From: DATJBF01 sp035516795
Lineage (GTDB): Bacteria; Verrucomicrobiota; Verrucomicrobiia; Palsa-1439
Length of the DNA stretch: 64,000 nucleotides
Assembly: GCA_035516795.1 (NCBI GenBank)
Contig: DATIZX010000074.1
Location: 1-64,000 of the forward strand
Direction of reading: 5' to 3'
Part shown: piece by piece, positions 34,143 to 42,294 of the stretch
Layout of the letters: every line of letters starts with the position of its first letter
How positions within the stretch are numbered: the stretch's first letter is position 1
The notes under the pieces: generated by a model
Seen by the model: only the letters and a program-made list of their open reading frames with translations
The model's database searches: none
What the model was told of the DNA's origin: nothing
Program-made: the position numbers and the translations under genes

Positions 34143-35015
34143 GTGTACCTTGGCGTGGAGATTGGTGGGACGAAGTTGCAGGCCGGGGTCTGTGACCGGC
34201 ACGGACATATCGAACAACTCGTGCGTGTTGCTGTCGAACGCCGGCAGGGCCGAGTTGGGATTCTGCAGAAACTGGAGGAATTGCTTCCCGCGTTTTTGGA
34301 GAACCACCACGTTCAGGCGATCGGAGTGGGTTTTGGCGGCCCGGTGGATTCTGCTCGTGGAAAGGTGGTGCAGTCCTTTCACATCCAAGGATGGGATGGT
34401 TTCCCATTACGCCGCTGGTTTGAAAAACGCTTCCAACTACCCGTAGCGGTCGAAAACGACACGAATGCAGCCGCCTTGGCGGAAGCGAAAGTGGGCGCGG
34501 GACGAGGTCAGCGAAAGGTGTTTTACTCAAACGTCGGCACTGGGATTGGCGGCGCACTGGTGATCGACGGCCGGTTGTACAACGGACAGTTTGGCGCAAT
34601 GGAGATCGGACACACGAAGCAGATGGTTAATGGGAAATGGCTGGTGCTGGAGGCGTTGGCGTCGGGTTTATCCATTGAGCGCGGGAAAACGACGCTGGCG
34701 GAGTCGGCGAAATTTTACGGAGCGGCGCTGGCCAATGCGATCACGTTGCTCAATCCCGATATCGTTGTTTTGGGTGGTGGGGTGGCGCAAGCGGGGGAAA
34801 GGTTTTTCCGTCCAGTGCGAGCGCAAGTGGCACGATTGGTGTTTCAACCTTTCAGAATGAATTACCGTATTGTCCCGGCCGCCTTGGGCGAAACCGTGGT
34901 GATCGTAGGTGCAGCATTGTGGGCGGCACGAACGACAAACGTAGACGGAGGCTTGACGCCGGCGCGTCGGAACGCACCCCGGAAGGGTGCGGCTACAAAG
35001 GATGCAGGAATCTGA
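34143..35015 (+). CDS. ROK-family sugar kinase homologue, degenerate
   Basis: This 290-residue protein has the phosphate motif VEIGGTKLQAGV near the start, the catalytic Asp in NDTNAAALAEA and GTGIGGALV. It is abnormal in the middle. After EIGHTK the CxCGxxGCxE zinc motif is missing, replaced by NGKWLVLEALASG, and the stretch that normally follows is about 50 residues short before LLNPDIVVLGGGVA. The last about 24 residues are translated from a dispersed palindrome (34941-34997). The GTG start fits the family N-terminus. It may be inactive or altered in function; a glucokinase role cannot be claimed. Confidence 0.75.
   Translation: MYLGVEIGGTKLQAGVCDRHGHIEQLVRVAVERRQGRVGILQKLEELLPAFLENHHVQAIGVGFGGPVDSARGKVVQSFHIQGWDGFPLRRWFEKRFQLPVAVENDTNAAALAEAKVGAGRGQRKVFYSNVGTGIGGALVIDGRLYNGQFGAMEIGHTKQMVNGKWLVLEALASGLSIERGKTTLAESAKFYGAALANAITLLNPDIVVLGGGVAQAGERFFRPVRAQVARLVFQPFRMNYRIVPAALGETVVIVGAALWAARTTNVDGGLTPARRNAPRKGAATKDAGI
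34941..34997. repeat. Palindromic element at the 3' end of the ROK gene
   Basis: gtagacggaggcttgacgcc and gcgtcggaacgcaccccgga then agggtgcggctaca align with the intergenic copy at 37155-37211. It is coding here: it supplies the C-terminal residues of the kinase homologue. Confidence 0.75.
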
Positions 35016-35018
35016 TCG

Positions 35019-35822
35019 ATGCGTTATCTTGTTTTTGGCGATGTTCACGCAAATTTGACAGCGTTGGACGCCGTCTTGGCAGCGGGCCGGGCGCGCGGCG
35101 TTGAGACATATCTGTTCGTCGGCGATCTGGTCGGTTACGGACCGGAGCCGTTGGAATGCATCGAACGCTTGCTGCCGCTGCAGGAGCAGGGGAGCTTCGC
35201 GTGGGTCGTGGGCAACCACGAATTGGCGGTGCGTGGAGACGTCGATTTGGAGGGTTACAGCAACGAAGCGATGCAAACTTTGCAGTGGACCAAGACGCAG
35301 GTCGAACGCACTTCGTGGGCACAGGAATTTCTGGAGTCCGGCTATCTGACGACGTGCGTGAATGATTTGATTTGGCTGGCCCACGATTCTTTGGCTTCGC
35401 CCGGCACGGGCAGTTATCATCGTTGGCCGCAGAAGGCAAAGAGCGAACTCGCGTGCTTGCGATTCAACAAAGGCCGCGTTTGTTTTTACGGCCACACGCA
35501 CAAAATGCGGGCGGAACTCCACAATGACTCGGGGATTGTCATGGTGCCGACCCCGACGCATAACGGTGACGGTGTCGACAAGAATCCCATCCAGTTGCAG
35601 GAGGGTGAATTGGGATGGATCGGCGTGGGCTCCGTCGGTTTCCCGACCAACTCCGAGCGGCGTTCGGAATTCGTAATTCTTGATGACAGTGACGCGGCGC
35701 GCTGGTTGGTTGAAAAGTACGAAATGGCATACTCGCGCGAAAAAGCCCGAGCGCGCCTCCGCGAGGTGTATGGCGACATCTGTGACAAGGAAGTTGTCGA
35801 GTCGATCTGTCGGTGGCTGTAG
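35019..35822 (+). CDS. Calcineurin-like metallophosphoesterase
   Basis: This 267-residue hydrolase has the complete di-metal motif set: GDVHAN (7-12), GDLVGYG, GNHE and GHTH. The arrangement is that of the YfcE/PrpE/ApaH-like phosphodiesterases in the bacterial phosphoesterase superfamily, and the substrate is unknown. It follows the ROK gene by 3 bp, so they form one transcript. The C-terminal about 60 residues (LVEKYEMAYSREKARARLREVY) extend beyond the catalytic fold. Confidence 0.88.
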   Translation: MRYLVFGDVHANLTALDAVLAAGRARGVETYLFVGDLVGYGPEPLECIERLLPLQEQGSFAWVVGNHELAVRGDVDLEGYSNEAMQTLQWTKTQVERTSWAQEFLESGYLTTCVNDLIWLAHDSLASPGTGSYHRWPQKAKSELACLRFNKGRVCFYGHTHKMRAELHNDSGIVMVPTPTHNGDGVDKNPIQLQEGELGWIGVGSVGFPTNSERRSEFVILDDSDAARWLVEKYEMAYSREKARARLREVYGDICDKEVVESICRWL

Positions 35823-35865
35823 TCTTGCCGTCGGGACGGCGTCCTGTTAGGATTTACCGTTGGCG

Positions 35866-37128
35866 ATGAACGCATTCCCATATCGAAGGGGCGAACTGCA
35901 TTGTGAAAGCGTTTCGCTAAGGCGGCTGGCCGAAGAGTTCGGCACGCCGTTGTACGTGTACAGCCAGGGACATGTTGTCGAGCGGTACGCGAGCCTCGAC
36001 CGGGCCTTCGCCGGCCTCGATCATCTGATTTGTTATGCCGTGAAGGCCAACAGCAATCTGGCCTTGCTGCGGACAATGGCCAGAGCCGGCGCGGGATTTG
36101 ATATCGTCAGCGGTGGCGAGTTGTACCGCGTGGTGCAAGCCGGGGGCGACCCGAGCCGGTGCGTGTTTGCGGGAGTCGGCAAAACGCGCGACGAAATCGA
36201 GTACGCGCTGAAACTCGGCATTTACTCCTTCCACATTGAAAGCGAACCCGAACTGCAGGCAATTGCGAAAGTCGGACGGCGTCTGAGACGCTGTGCACCG
36301 ATTGCCTTGCGGGTGAACCCTGGTGTGGACCCGGAAACGCATCGCTATATTTCGACCGGCAAACACGAGAGCAAATTTGGGATCTCGATCCAGCGGGCGC
36401 TGGATGTGTACCGCCAGGCGGCACGTTTGGACGGCGTGGAGATTCGCGGCGTGCAAATGCACATCGGCTCGCAAATCACCAAGACCGGGCCGTACGCGCT
36501 GGCCCTGCGGAAAATGCTGCCGCTGGTAGAGCAGGTGCGAGAGCTGGCACCAGGCACCTTGCGCTTCGTTGATGTCGGCGGCGGGCTGGGCATTCGCTAC
36601 CATCAGGAACGTCCCCCAACCACGGCGGAATTCGCGCGGGCAGTAATGCCGCCGTTGAGAAAACTTGGGCTCAAAGTTCTCTTGGAACCCGGGCGGTTCA
36701 TCGTCGGCAACGGCGGCGCGCTGGTTGCGCGGGTCATTTACGTGAAACGGACGCCGGTGAAACGCTTTGTTATCACCGACGCCGCAATGAACGATTTGAT
36801 TCGTCCCGTGTTATACGAGAGCTACCACGAGATTGTGCCGGTTCGCAGGCAGGGACGCCTGCGCCGCCAAAAAATGGATGTGGTCGGCCCGGTGTGCGAG
36901 TCGGGCGATTTTTTGGCTCAGGACCGCCACATGGCGGCAGTCAGGGAAGGCGAACTGTTGGCAGTCCTAAGCGCCGGCGCGTACGGGATGGCGATGGCTT
37001 CCAATTACAATGCCCGGCCGCGTCCCGCGGAAGTGCTCGTGCGCGGCAGCCGATACGAGCTCGTGCGGCGGCGCGAGTCGGTCAAAGACCTAGTGCGCGG
37101 CGAGACGATTCCGCAGTGGCTGGAGTGA
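35866..37128 (+). CDS. lysA: Diaminopimelate decarboxylase
   Basis: This 420-residue PLP enzyme catalyses the final step of lysine synthesis. PLP lysine is K60 in CYAVKANSN. Other motifs are SGGELYR, the HIGSQI loop, VDVGGGLGI, LEPGRFIVGNGG, and the active-site cysteine in CESGDF near the C-terminus, followed by AGAYGMAMASNYN. ATG 35866 is chosen over the TTG six bases earlier. It is 43 bp downstream of the phosphoesterase. dapF lies about 600 bp further on, beyond a response-regulator gene on the other strand. Confidence 0.95.
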   Translation: MNAFPYRRGELHCESVSLRRLAEEFGTPLYVYSQGHVVERYASLDRAFAGLDHLICYAVKANSNLALLRTMARAGAGFDIVSGGELYRVVQAGGDPSRCVFAGVGKTRDEIEYALKLGIYSFHIESEPELQAIAKVGRRLRRCAPIALRVNPGVDPETHRYISTGKHESKFGISIQRALDVYRQAARLDGVEIRGVQMHIGSQITKTGPYALALRKMLPLVEQVRELAPGTLRFVDVGGGLGIRYHQERPPTTAEFARAVMPPLRKLGLKVLLEPGRFIVGNGGALVARVIYVKRTPVKRFVITDAAMNDLIRPVLYESYHEIVPVRRQGRLRRQKMDVVGPVCESGDFLAQDRHMAAVREGELLAVLSAGAYGMAMASNYNARPRPAEVLVRGSRYELVRRRESVKDLVRGETIPQWLE

Positions 37129-37154
37129 ACGGATTGTCGGCGAGTACAAGGATA

Positions 37155-37211
37155 TGTAGCGGCAGGCTTTAGCCTGCGCGTCGGAACGCACCCGTAAAGG
37201 GTGCGGCTACA
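37155..37211. repeat. TGTAG...CTACA palindromic element
   Basis: It is made of tgtagcggcaggctttagcctgcg, a short spacer, and cacccgtaaagggtgcggctaca, and lies between lysA and the convergent response regulator. It may act as a two-way transcription stop, which is unproven. Confidence 0.85.
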
Positions 37212-37221
37212 AGGCCGACGG

Positions 37222-37638
37222 CTACTCGAGCAACTCTTTCAGGCAGTTGATCAAGTGTTGGATGGGGAACGGTTTGACGAGGTACTTCGTTTCCGTCTGC
37301 GTGAGGAAAAGGTTGATCTTGGGTTCGGCAGCAAAACCGGTGATGAAAATGAAGCGATCCGCGAGAGCGGGGCGCAGTTCGCGCGCCTGGAGATAGAATT
37401 CATCGCCGCGCAGCTTCGGCATCATGACGTCGCAAACCACGGCGTCGTACTCATTGGCTTTTACCTTGAGCAAGGCCTCGTCACCATCATTCGCCACGTC
37501 GACCAGGAAATTTTCGTCCGCCAGAATCCACTGCAGGGCTGACGCCAACTGTTTGTCGTCGTCGACCAGCAGCAAGGCCTTGAATTCAATGGCGTCAGAG
37601 GGCCGCACCGCCGTATCGGGTTGATGCTTGAATTCCAT
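37222..37638 (-). CDS. Stand-alone response-regulator receiver protein
   Basis: This 138-residue receiver domain has an acidic pocket at DDD (26-28), phosphoacceptor D70 in VCDVMMPKL, a conserved Thr in FITGF and Lys in YLVKPFP. There is no output domain. It works as a CheY/Spo0F-like module with an unknown kinase, since none is adjacent. The first 18 residues before the domain are variable. Confidence 0.9.
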   Translation of the reverse strand: MEFKHQPDTAVRPSDAIEFKALLLVDDDKQLASALQWILADENFLVDVANDGDEALLKVKANEYDAVVCDVMMPKLRGDEFYLQARELRPALADRFIFITGFAAEPKINLFLTQTETKYLVKPFPIQHLINCLKELLE

Positions 37639-37737
37639 AGTCTGGCGGTTTGAAATAGCAACTGAGATGCCAGCCGCTACATCTCAACTTGCAGAAATAG
37701 GGGAATTTGAGCATAAAAGGGAGCGGGAAAACGCGTT

Positions 37738-38541
37738 ATGCAGTTGGAATTCATGAAGATGAACGGCGCCGGTAACGATTTTGTCGTTGCCGACAACCGC
37801 GATGGACGTTTTCGGGCAGACCCGAAGCTGGTAGCCCGCATTTGCGACCGACGGTTCGGCGTCGGTGCGGACGGCCTGCTGCTGGTCGAGCCGGCGCAGG
37901 ACGCCGACTTTTTCATGCGCTACTACAACGCCGATGGCAGCGAAGCGGAGATGTGCGGCAACGGCGCCCGCTGCATTGCGCGGTTCTTCAGCGAACAATG
38001 TGGGTCTGGCAAACGGGAACTGAAATTCGAGACGCGGGCCGGGCTGATTGAGGCCTCGGTTCGCGGCGGGCAGGTTCGCCTCAAGCTTAGCGAGCCGCAG
38101 GACTTGCGTTTGCATCAGACGATTCAACTGAAGAGCGGTCCCCGCGAATATCACTTCATCAATACCGGTGTGCCCCACGCGGTTTTCTTTACGGAAGACG
38201 CCGACCACGAGATGATTGCATCGGCGGGCGCCGAGGTGCGTTACCATCCGGACTTCACGCCACGGGGGACGAATGTTGATTGGGTGCAGTTGCTCGGCAG
38301 GAATTCAATCCGGGTCCGAACTTACGAACGCGGCGTCGAGGCCGAAACCCTGGCGTGCGGCACGGGCGTGGTGGCGTCGGCAATCATTGCTCACGTCGTG
38401 CAGGCGATTCTGTTGCCGGTCCGGGTGACGGTTCAGAGCGGACGGGTCTTGGAGGTTGGATTCACGCGCAAGGGCCAAAACTTCCAGAATGTGACGCTGG
38501 CCGGGCCTGCCGAATACTCCTTCCAAGGCAGATTTTTATAG
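37738..38541 (+). CDS. dapF: Diaminopimelate epimerase
   Basis: This 267-residue cofactor-independent racemase converts LL- to meso-diaminopimelate. The catalytic cysteine pair is C73 (EMCGNGARC) and C207 (ETLACGTG). Further marks are MNGAGNDFVV at the start, VNTGVPHAV-like INTGVPHAV, and GTNVDWVQ. With lysA, dapA and dapB in this window the late diaminopimelate pathway is nearly covered. Confidence 0.95.
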   Translation: MQLEFMKMNGAGNDFVVADNRDGRFRADPKLVARICDRRFGVGADGLLLVEPAQDADFFMRYYNADGSEAEMCGNGARCIARFFSEQCGSGKRELKFETRAGLIEASVRGGQVRLKLSEPQDLRLHQTIQLKSGPREYHFINTGVPHAVFFTEDADHEMIASAGAEVRYHPDFTPRGTNVDWVQLLGRNSIRVRTYERGVEAETLACGTGVVASAIIAHVVQAILLPVRVTVQSGRVLEVGFTRKGQNFQNVTLAGPAEYSFQGRFL

Positions 38542-38565
38542 GCTTGGACGGGCACAACTCCGTCG

Positions 38566-38593
38566 TTGACAAGGAAACGGGGTTTTTTATAAT
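38566..38593 (+). promoter_or_regulatory. Consensus sigma-70 promoter for cspA
   Basis: A perfect -35 box TTGACA (38566-38571) and a perfect -10 box TATAAT (38588-38593) are separated by 16 bp. The expected start of the transcript is near 38600, giving a leader of about 100 nt before the cspA ATG at 38700. Confidence 0.85.
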
Positions 38594-38621
38594 CTGCGGC
38601 GAAGTCTTTGGAAGTGGACAC

Positions 38622-38653
38622 CGCCGTTCCGAAGTACTCGGAACGGCGTTTTT
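38622..38653 (+). terminator. Hairpin plus T-run in the cspA leader
   Basis: An 11-bp perfect stem, CGCCGTTCCGA with TCGGAACGGCG around a 5-nt loop, is followed by TTTTT. It lies between the consensus promoter and the cspA start codon, so it may attenuate cspA. It may instead end dapF transcription. Confidence 0.75.
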
Positions 38654-38699
38654 GCCCTAAAAGACTGGAACGAAAAAAGTGAACGGAGAAGCAAAAGCT

Positions 38700-38900
38700 A
38701 TGGCCTCTGGTAAAGTGAAGTGGTTTGATACGAAGAAGGGTTTCGGGTTCATCCAACAGGAAGGTGGCCCCGACGTGTTTGTGCATTACTCGTCGATCAA
38801 CGGCAACGGTTTCAAGAATCTGGAGGAAGGCCAGACGGTGGAATTCGAGTTGATCGATTCCCCCAAGGGTCCGAAAGCCGCTAACGTCGTAGCGAAGTAA
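38700..38900 (+). CDS. cspA: Cold-shock protein, CspA family
   Basis: This 66-residue OB-fold nucleic-acid chaperone has RNP1 KGFGFI and RNP2 VFVHYS, with the standard start ASGKVKWFDTKKGF. It melts RNA secondary structure. The CGGAGAAG ribosome site is 7-8 bases upstream. The promoter is a perfect sigma-70 consensus, and the leader contains a terminator-like hairpin, so regulation after initiation is probable. A clear terminator follows the gene. Confidence 0.95.
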   Translation: MASGKVKWFDTKKGFGFIQQEGGPDVFVHYSSINGNGFKNLEEGQTVEFELIDSPKGPKAANVVAK

Positions 38901-38923
38901 AAGAACGATTCGCAAATCACGAG

Positions 38924-38952
38924 CCCCGGCAGCGCAAGTTGCCGGGGTTTTT
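38924..38952 (+). terminator. Intrinsic terminator after cspA
   Basis: The 8-bp stem CCCCGGCA/TGCCGGGG has an 8-base loop and is followed by TTTTT, 24 bases downstream of the cspA stop. Confidence 0.85.
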
Positions 38953-38963
38953 CGTTTTCCAGC

Positions 38964-39368
38964 CTATTGTTTCGACGTCTTCTTCAACATGGGCTGGCGG
39001 CGTTTGACGAGTTGAACGGCGAATCCCCACGGGTCTCGTACCATGGCCAGGTCGTCGCCGCCATCGGTCACAGTCACTTCGCCTTCCGGCGTCGCGCCCG
39101 CCTGCAGCAAACATTGGCGGGTTGCCCGCACATCTTCCACGGCGAAGGCAAGGTGTAACACGAGCGGGTCGATTTTGCGGTAATCGGGGACGGCAGCCTT
39201 CGGATTGTTGTAGATTTCGATCATCGACTGTCCGCTGGCGTCGGCAAGGAAATGAGTATTTGTGGGCGGACCGAAAACGCGCGCCGCCTGCATTCCCAAA
39301 TGGTCGATATACCAGCGGGCGACCGCGACCGGCTCCGCGACATTGAACGCCACGTGTTCGATTTTCAT
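38964..39368 (-). CDS. VOC/glyoxalase-family protein
   Basis: This 134-residue protein has paired beta-alpha-beta-beta-beta modules: KIEHVAFNVAEPVAVARWYIDHLGM and PLVLHLAFAVEDVRATRQCLLQAGA. Metal ligands are plausible at H5 and E (MIEIY) in the first module, and H (LHLAF) in the second. These proteins include glyoxalase, fosfomycin resistance and dioxygenase members, and the substrate here is unknown. ATG 39368 gives the normal start. Confidence 0.85.
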   Translation of the reverse strand: MKIEHVAFNVAEPVAVARWYIDHLGMQAARVFGPPTNTHFLADASGQSMIEIYNNPKAAVPDYRKIDPLVLHLAFAVEDVRATRQCLLQAGATPEGEVTVTDGGDDLAMVRDPWGFAVQLVKRRQPMLKKTSKQ

Positions 39369-39425
39369 GGTGGACACAATGGATAGCAAATCACAGGCAA
39401 GACGGCAAACACATCACCTGCGATC

Positions 39426-39500
39426 GGTAGCGCGGGCTGCTCCCAGCCCGCCGCCAACAAACCAAACAGTTTCGGCGCGGTGAGGGCACCGCGCCCTACC
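39426..39500. repeat. GGTAG...CTACC dispersed palindrome
   Basis: ggtagcgcgggctgctcccagcccgc and cggtgagggcaccgcgccctacc form two hairpins with inverted ends, upstream of trmL. It relates to 1315-1366. Confidence 0.75.
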
Positions 39501-39565
39501 GGCAACATGCGATTCAGTGCGCCCGGCTCGACACGGTGGGCACGGCACGCTAGGCTGAACGGGCA

Positions 39566-40087
39566 ATGAATGTGGTGTTGGTCGAGCCTGAGATTCCACC
39601 GAACACAGGGAACGTGGCGCGATTGTGCGCGGCGACGGGCGCCGTGCTGCATTTGGTCGGGCCGTTAGGTTTCCGACTGGATGACAAGACATTGAAACGG
39701 GCGGGAATGGATTACTGGGAGCAGGTGACATGGAAGTATTGGGAGTCGTTGGATGAATTGAAGAAGGAAGCAGCCAACCCTCTCCCTTCGGAAGGGAGAA
39801 GGGAGATCTCCTCGCCCCGCTTGCGGGGAGAGGATCAAGGCGAGGGGCCGCAATTCTACTATGTCACCACGAAATCGAAGCGGCCTTACACAGTGCCGCA
39901 TTATCTCTGGAACGATTATCTAGTGTTTGGACGCGAGACCGCCGGCTTGCCCAAATCGCTGCTCGATGCCAATCCTGAAACGACGATCACCATACCCATG
40001 TTCAATCCGCAGGCACGCAGCCTGAATCTGGCAACCGCCGTGGCCATCGTGTTGTATGAAGCTGTGCGGCAGATCAAACAACTCTAA
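39566..40087 (+). CDS. trmL: tRNA (cytidine/uridine-34) 2'-O-methyltransferase
   Basis: This 173-residue SPOUT methyltransferase modifies the wobble base of tRNA-Leu. Family blocks are LVEPEIPPNTGNVARLCAATG (start), LVFGRETAGLP and RSLNLATAVAIVLYEA (the knotted SAM-binding end). Residues 71-94 (starting NPLPSEGRRE) are not family sequence. They are translated from a dispersed element of about 72 bp (39776-39848) lying in a surface loop between helix and strand. The frame is kept on both sides, so the protein could still fold. Confidence 0.9.
   Translation: MNVVLVEPEIPPNTGNVARLCAATGAVLHLVGPLGFRLDDKTLKRAGMDYWEQVTWKYWESLDELKKEAANPLPSEGRREISSPRLRGEDQGEGPQFYYVTTKSKRPYTVPHYLWNDYLVFGRETAGLPKSLLDANPETTITIPMFNPQARSLNLATAVAIVLYEAVRQIKQL
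39776..39848. repeat. CCCTCTCCC...GAGGGG element inside trmL
   Basis: It contains two hairpins (ctcccttcggaagggag and ccccgcttgcgggg) and the end aggatcaaggcgagggg. The reverse complement shares cccctc-ccttgatcct with the decayed copy at 1187-1256. Confidence 0.85.
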
Positions 40088-40225
40088 ACTCGAATATCGA
40101 ATTCCGAAACTTGAAGGAAACCCGAATGAGTAAATCAGCAATAACAGAAATCGGTGGCAGCGGCGCGTCGTTTACTCATTGCCGCATTTGAGATTCTTTC
40201 GGATTTCGCGCTTCGGATTTCGAAT

Positions 40226-41002
40226 TCACTTCTTTGGCAGGCTTTTCTCCAGGTCTTTAAAGAATCCCTGACCGGTTTTCTCAATCGATTTCGCGGCGCC
40301 TTCCATCGCTTTGCTCGCGGACCCGGTCACGCCACTGAGGTTTTTCTCAAGCTCGTTCACATTGACGCCGATATCGGGCAGGTGGACCTGATTCAACATG
40401 GTCATCAGAACCAATCGGCTGATATCGGTGGAATCCGTGATGTTCTGGTACGTGGCGTTCACATTCAGCGGGATGGTGCGCTCGGTCGGTTTGGCCTTGC
40501 TGTAATCCTTGTACGTGACCGTACCGATATGGACGCGCAATTGGTCCACGCGATAGGACGTCTTCTTGGCAGGCGTGCCGCCGGCTGGTTTGGCTGGTTC
40601 AGATTTGTTGGCGCTTGAAGATGAGGTGACACCTTTCAGTCTCTGGACATTCGTCTCGCCCTTGGCGTTTTTCACAATGACGATTTGTTTGAGGTTTATC
40701 AGCATGTCCGTGATGTGCGGTGCGCCAGCGAGCATCGAACCCAGACGATAATCCATACGGAATTCAGGAAGATCGACAAACATCTTTTCCTTGAAATCGG
40801 GAGGATTCAGCAATTTCAGGTTTTGCACATGCACCTCGCTGGAGAACAATCCTAGGTCCACCGAACCGATCTCCAGCGGGAAACCGGTCATGCGCTTTGC
40901 CCCCATCTCGACGGCGATCCGGGCAATGACATTGCGAGCGAGAAAAAGAATCACGAGCAGAACAACCAGGCCGGCCAGAATCTTCCAGAGAAGCTTTTTC
41001 AT
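40226..41002 (-). CDS. AsmA-like membrane-anchored protein
   Basis: This 258-residue protein has an N-terminal membrane helix (residues 5-24), then an AsmA-like segment (VEMGAKRMTGFPLEIGSVDLGLFSSEVHVQNLKLLNPPDF, about 31-70). The middle is a Ser/Pro/Lys linker (about 125-145), and the C-terminus is an amphipathic helix (SKAMEGAAKSIEKTGQGFFKDLEKSL). AsmA relatives affect envelope lipid transport. The assignment is by pattern, and the function here is unproven. Confidence 0.75.
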   Translation of the reverse strand: MKKLLWKILAGLVVLLVILFLARNVIARIAVEMGAKRMTGFPLEIGSVDLGLFSSEVHVQNLKLLNPPDFKEKMFVDLPEFRMDYRLGSMLAGAPHITDMLINLKQIVIVKNAKGETNVQRLKGVTSSSSANKSEPAKPAGGTPAKKTSYRVDQLRVHIGTVTYKDYSKAKPTERTIPLNVNATYQNITDSTDISRLVLMTMLNQVHLPDIGVNVNELEKNLSGVTGSASKAMEGAAKSIEKTGQGFFKDLEKSLPKK

Positions 41003-41048
41003 GCTATTCTCTTAATCGCATTCGCGTTCACAATCAACTCCGGGTTCC

Positions 41049-41894
41049 ATGCCAAGACTGGGAGCACACATGTCCATTGCGGGAGGAGTCGACCGGGCCA
41101 TCGACCGCGGCGCGTCGATTGGCTGCGACACCATTCAGATTTTCCTGAAGAGCAACATGCAATGGCGCGGTCGCCGGCTGAACGTCGCCGAGGTGCAATG
41201 ATTCAAGCTCCGACAACACAAGACGAAAATCCGCCCGGTCTTTGCCCACAGCAGTTACCTCGTCAATCTGGCTGCCACGAACGCCGTCTTCCTCAAAATG
41301 TCCATCGCGGCGATGATTGACGAGATTCAGCGCGCCGAGTTGATCGGCGTGCCGTTCATCGTCATGCATCCCGGCGCGCACATGGGCGCTAGCGAGTCGA
41401 GAGGATTGCGTCGCATCGCGCGCAGTCTGGATGAAATATTTCACGCGACGAAGCGGAGTCGGGTCAAGATTGCGCTGGAAACCACGGCGGGGCAGGGGAC
41501 CAATCTCGGTTACCGGTTCGAGCATCTGGCCGAAATCCTCGCGCGCGTAACAAACCCAGAGCGTTTGGCTGTCTGCATCGATACCTGTCATCTCCACGCT
41601 GCCGGCTACGACATTCGCACGCCACGGGCCTACCGGAAGACGATGAAAGAGTTCGACCGGATCATCGGCTGCAAACGCGTCGCTGCCTTTCACCTGAACG
41701 ACTCGAAGACGCCGTTCGGTTCACGCGTGGATCGCCACGCGCACATTGGGAAAGGCCAAATTGGACTATCGGCCTTCCGTTGCATCTTGCGCGACCCGCG
41801 CTGGCGCAAATTGCCGATGGTATTGGAGACGCCGAAAAGTGACGATTTGCACGAAGACGTGGAGAATCTGAAGGTGTTGAGGAGCCGACTCTGA
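41049..41894 (+). pseudogene. nfo: Endonuclease IV gene interrupted by an in-frame TGA
   Basis: This gene would encode a 281-residue apurinic/apyrimidinic endonuclease IV, which cuts at abasic sites in base-excision repair. The frame is intact from ATG 41049 except for a TGA at 41199-41201 (codon 51), in the poorly conserved stretch between RRLNVAEVQ and FKLRQHK. All nine zinc ligands remain: the histidine in FAHSS, H in MHPGAH, E in LETTAGQG, D and H in CIDTCH, H in FHLND, D and H in VDRHAH, and E in VLETP. A single base change or a sequencing error would explain it. UGA is the ordinary stop in this genome. A downstream start near 41298 would lose the first barrel strands. Confidence 0.85.
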
Positions 41895-42105
41895 ATCCTG
41901 AAGTCGGCGGAATGCCTTGCCCGTGGCTGTGCTGGTCGTGTAGCATCCCGCTTGACCTGGGAATTGAGAGGCGAGGTCATGAGCGACCAGTTCCAGCATG
42001 ACGTTTCCTTGAGCCACACTGAGGGCCTTCAACGCGACACGAAGGGGCCCCGCTCCAGCAGTTCACACTTTGATATTCCAATCGGCATTTCAAGTCCAAC
42101 GTCTC

Positions 42106-42294
42106 ATGAGAAGCCCTCGCGTCACACAACTGGTGCCCGTCGAACAAGTTGAGCGGATGATCCATCTCGCGCGCGGCGAGAAGGTGTTGTTGGATGCGGA
42201 TCTGGCCATGCTCGGCGAGTCCGTGAGATCTGTGGAATCCGTGGATAGAAACGGTTACTTCAGGACGACGAAGGTGGAACTGTCGCCGCGTTGA
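42106..42294 (+). pseudogene. ORF6N-domain gene remnant
   Basis: The frame translates to TQLVPVEQVERMIHLARGEKVLLDADLAML, which matches the start of ORF6N (KilA-N related) domain proteins of phages and mobile elements. The homology breaks off after about 40 residues, and the frame then runs into the 3' end of the htrA gene on the other strand. Only a fossil remains. Confidence 0.6.

Noticed and set aside
41298..41894. A shorter functional nfo starting after the internal UGA
   Set aside because: It would lose the first three barrel strands and two zinc-ligand histidines, so it is unlikely to be an active enzyme.
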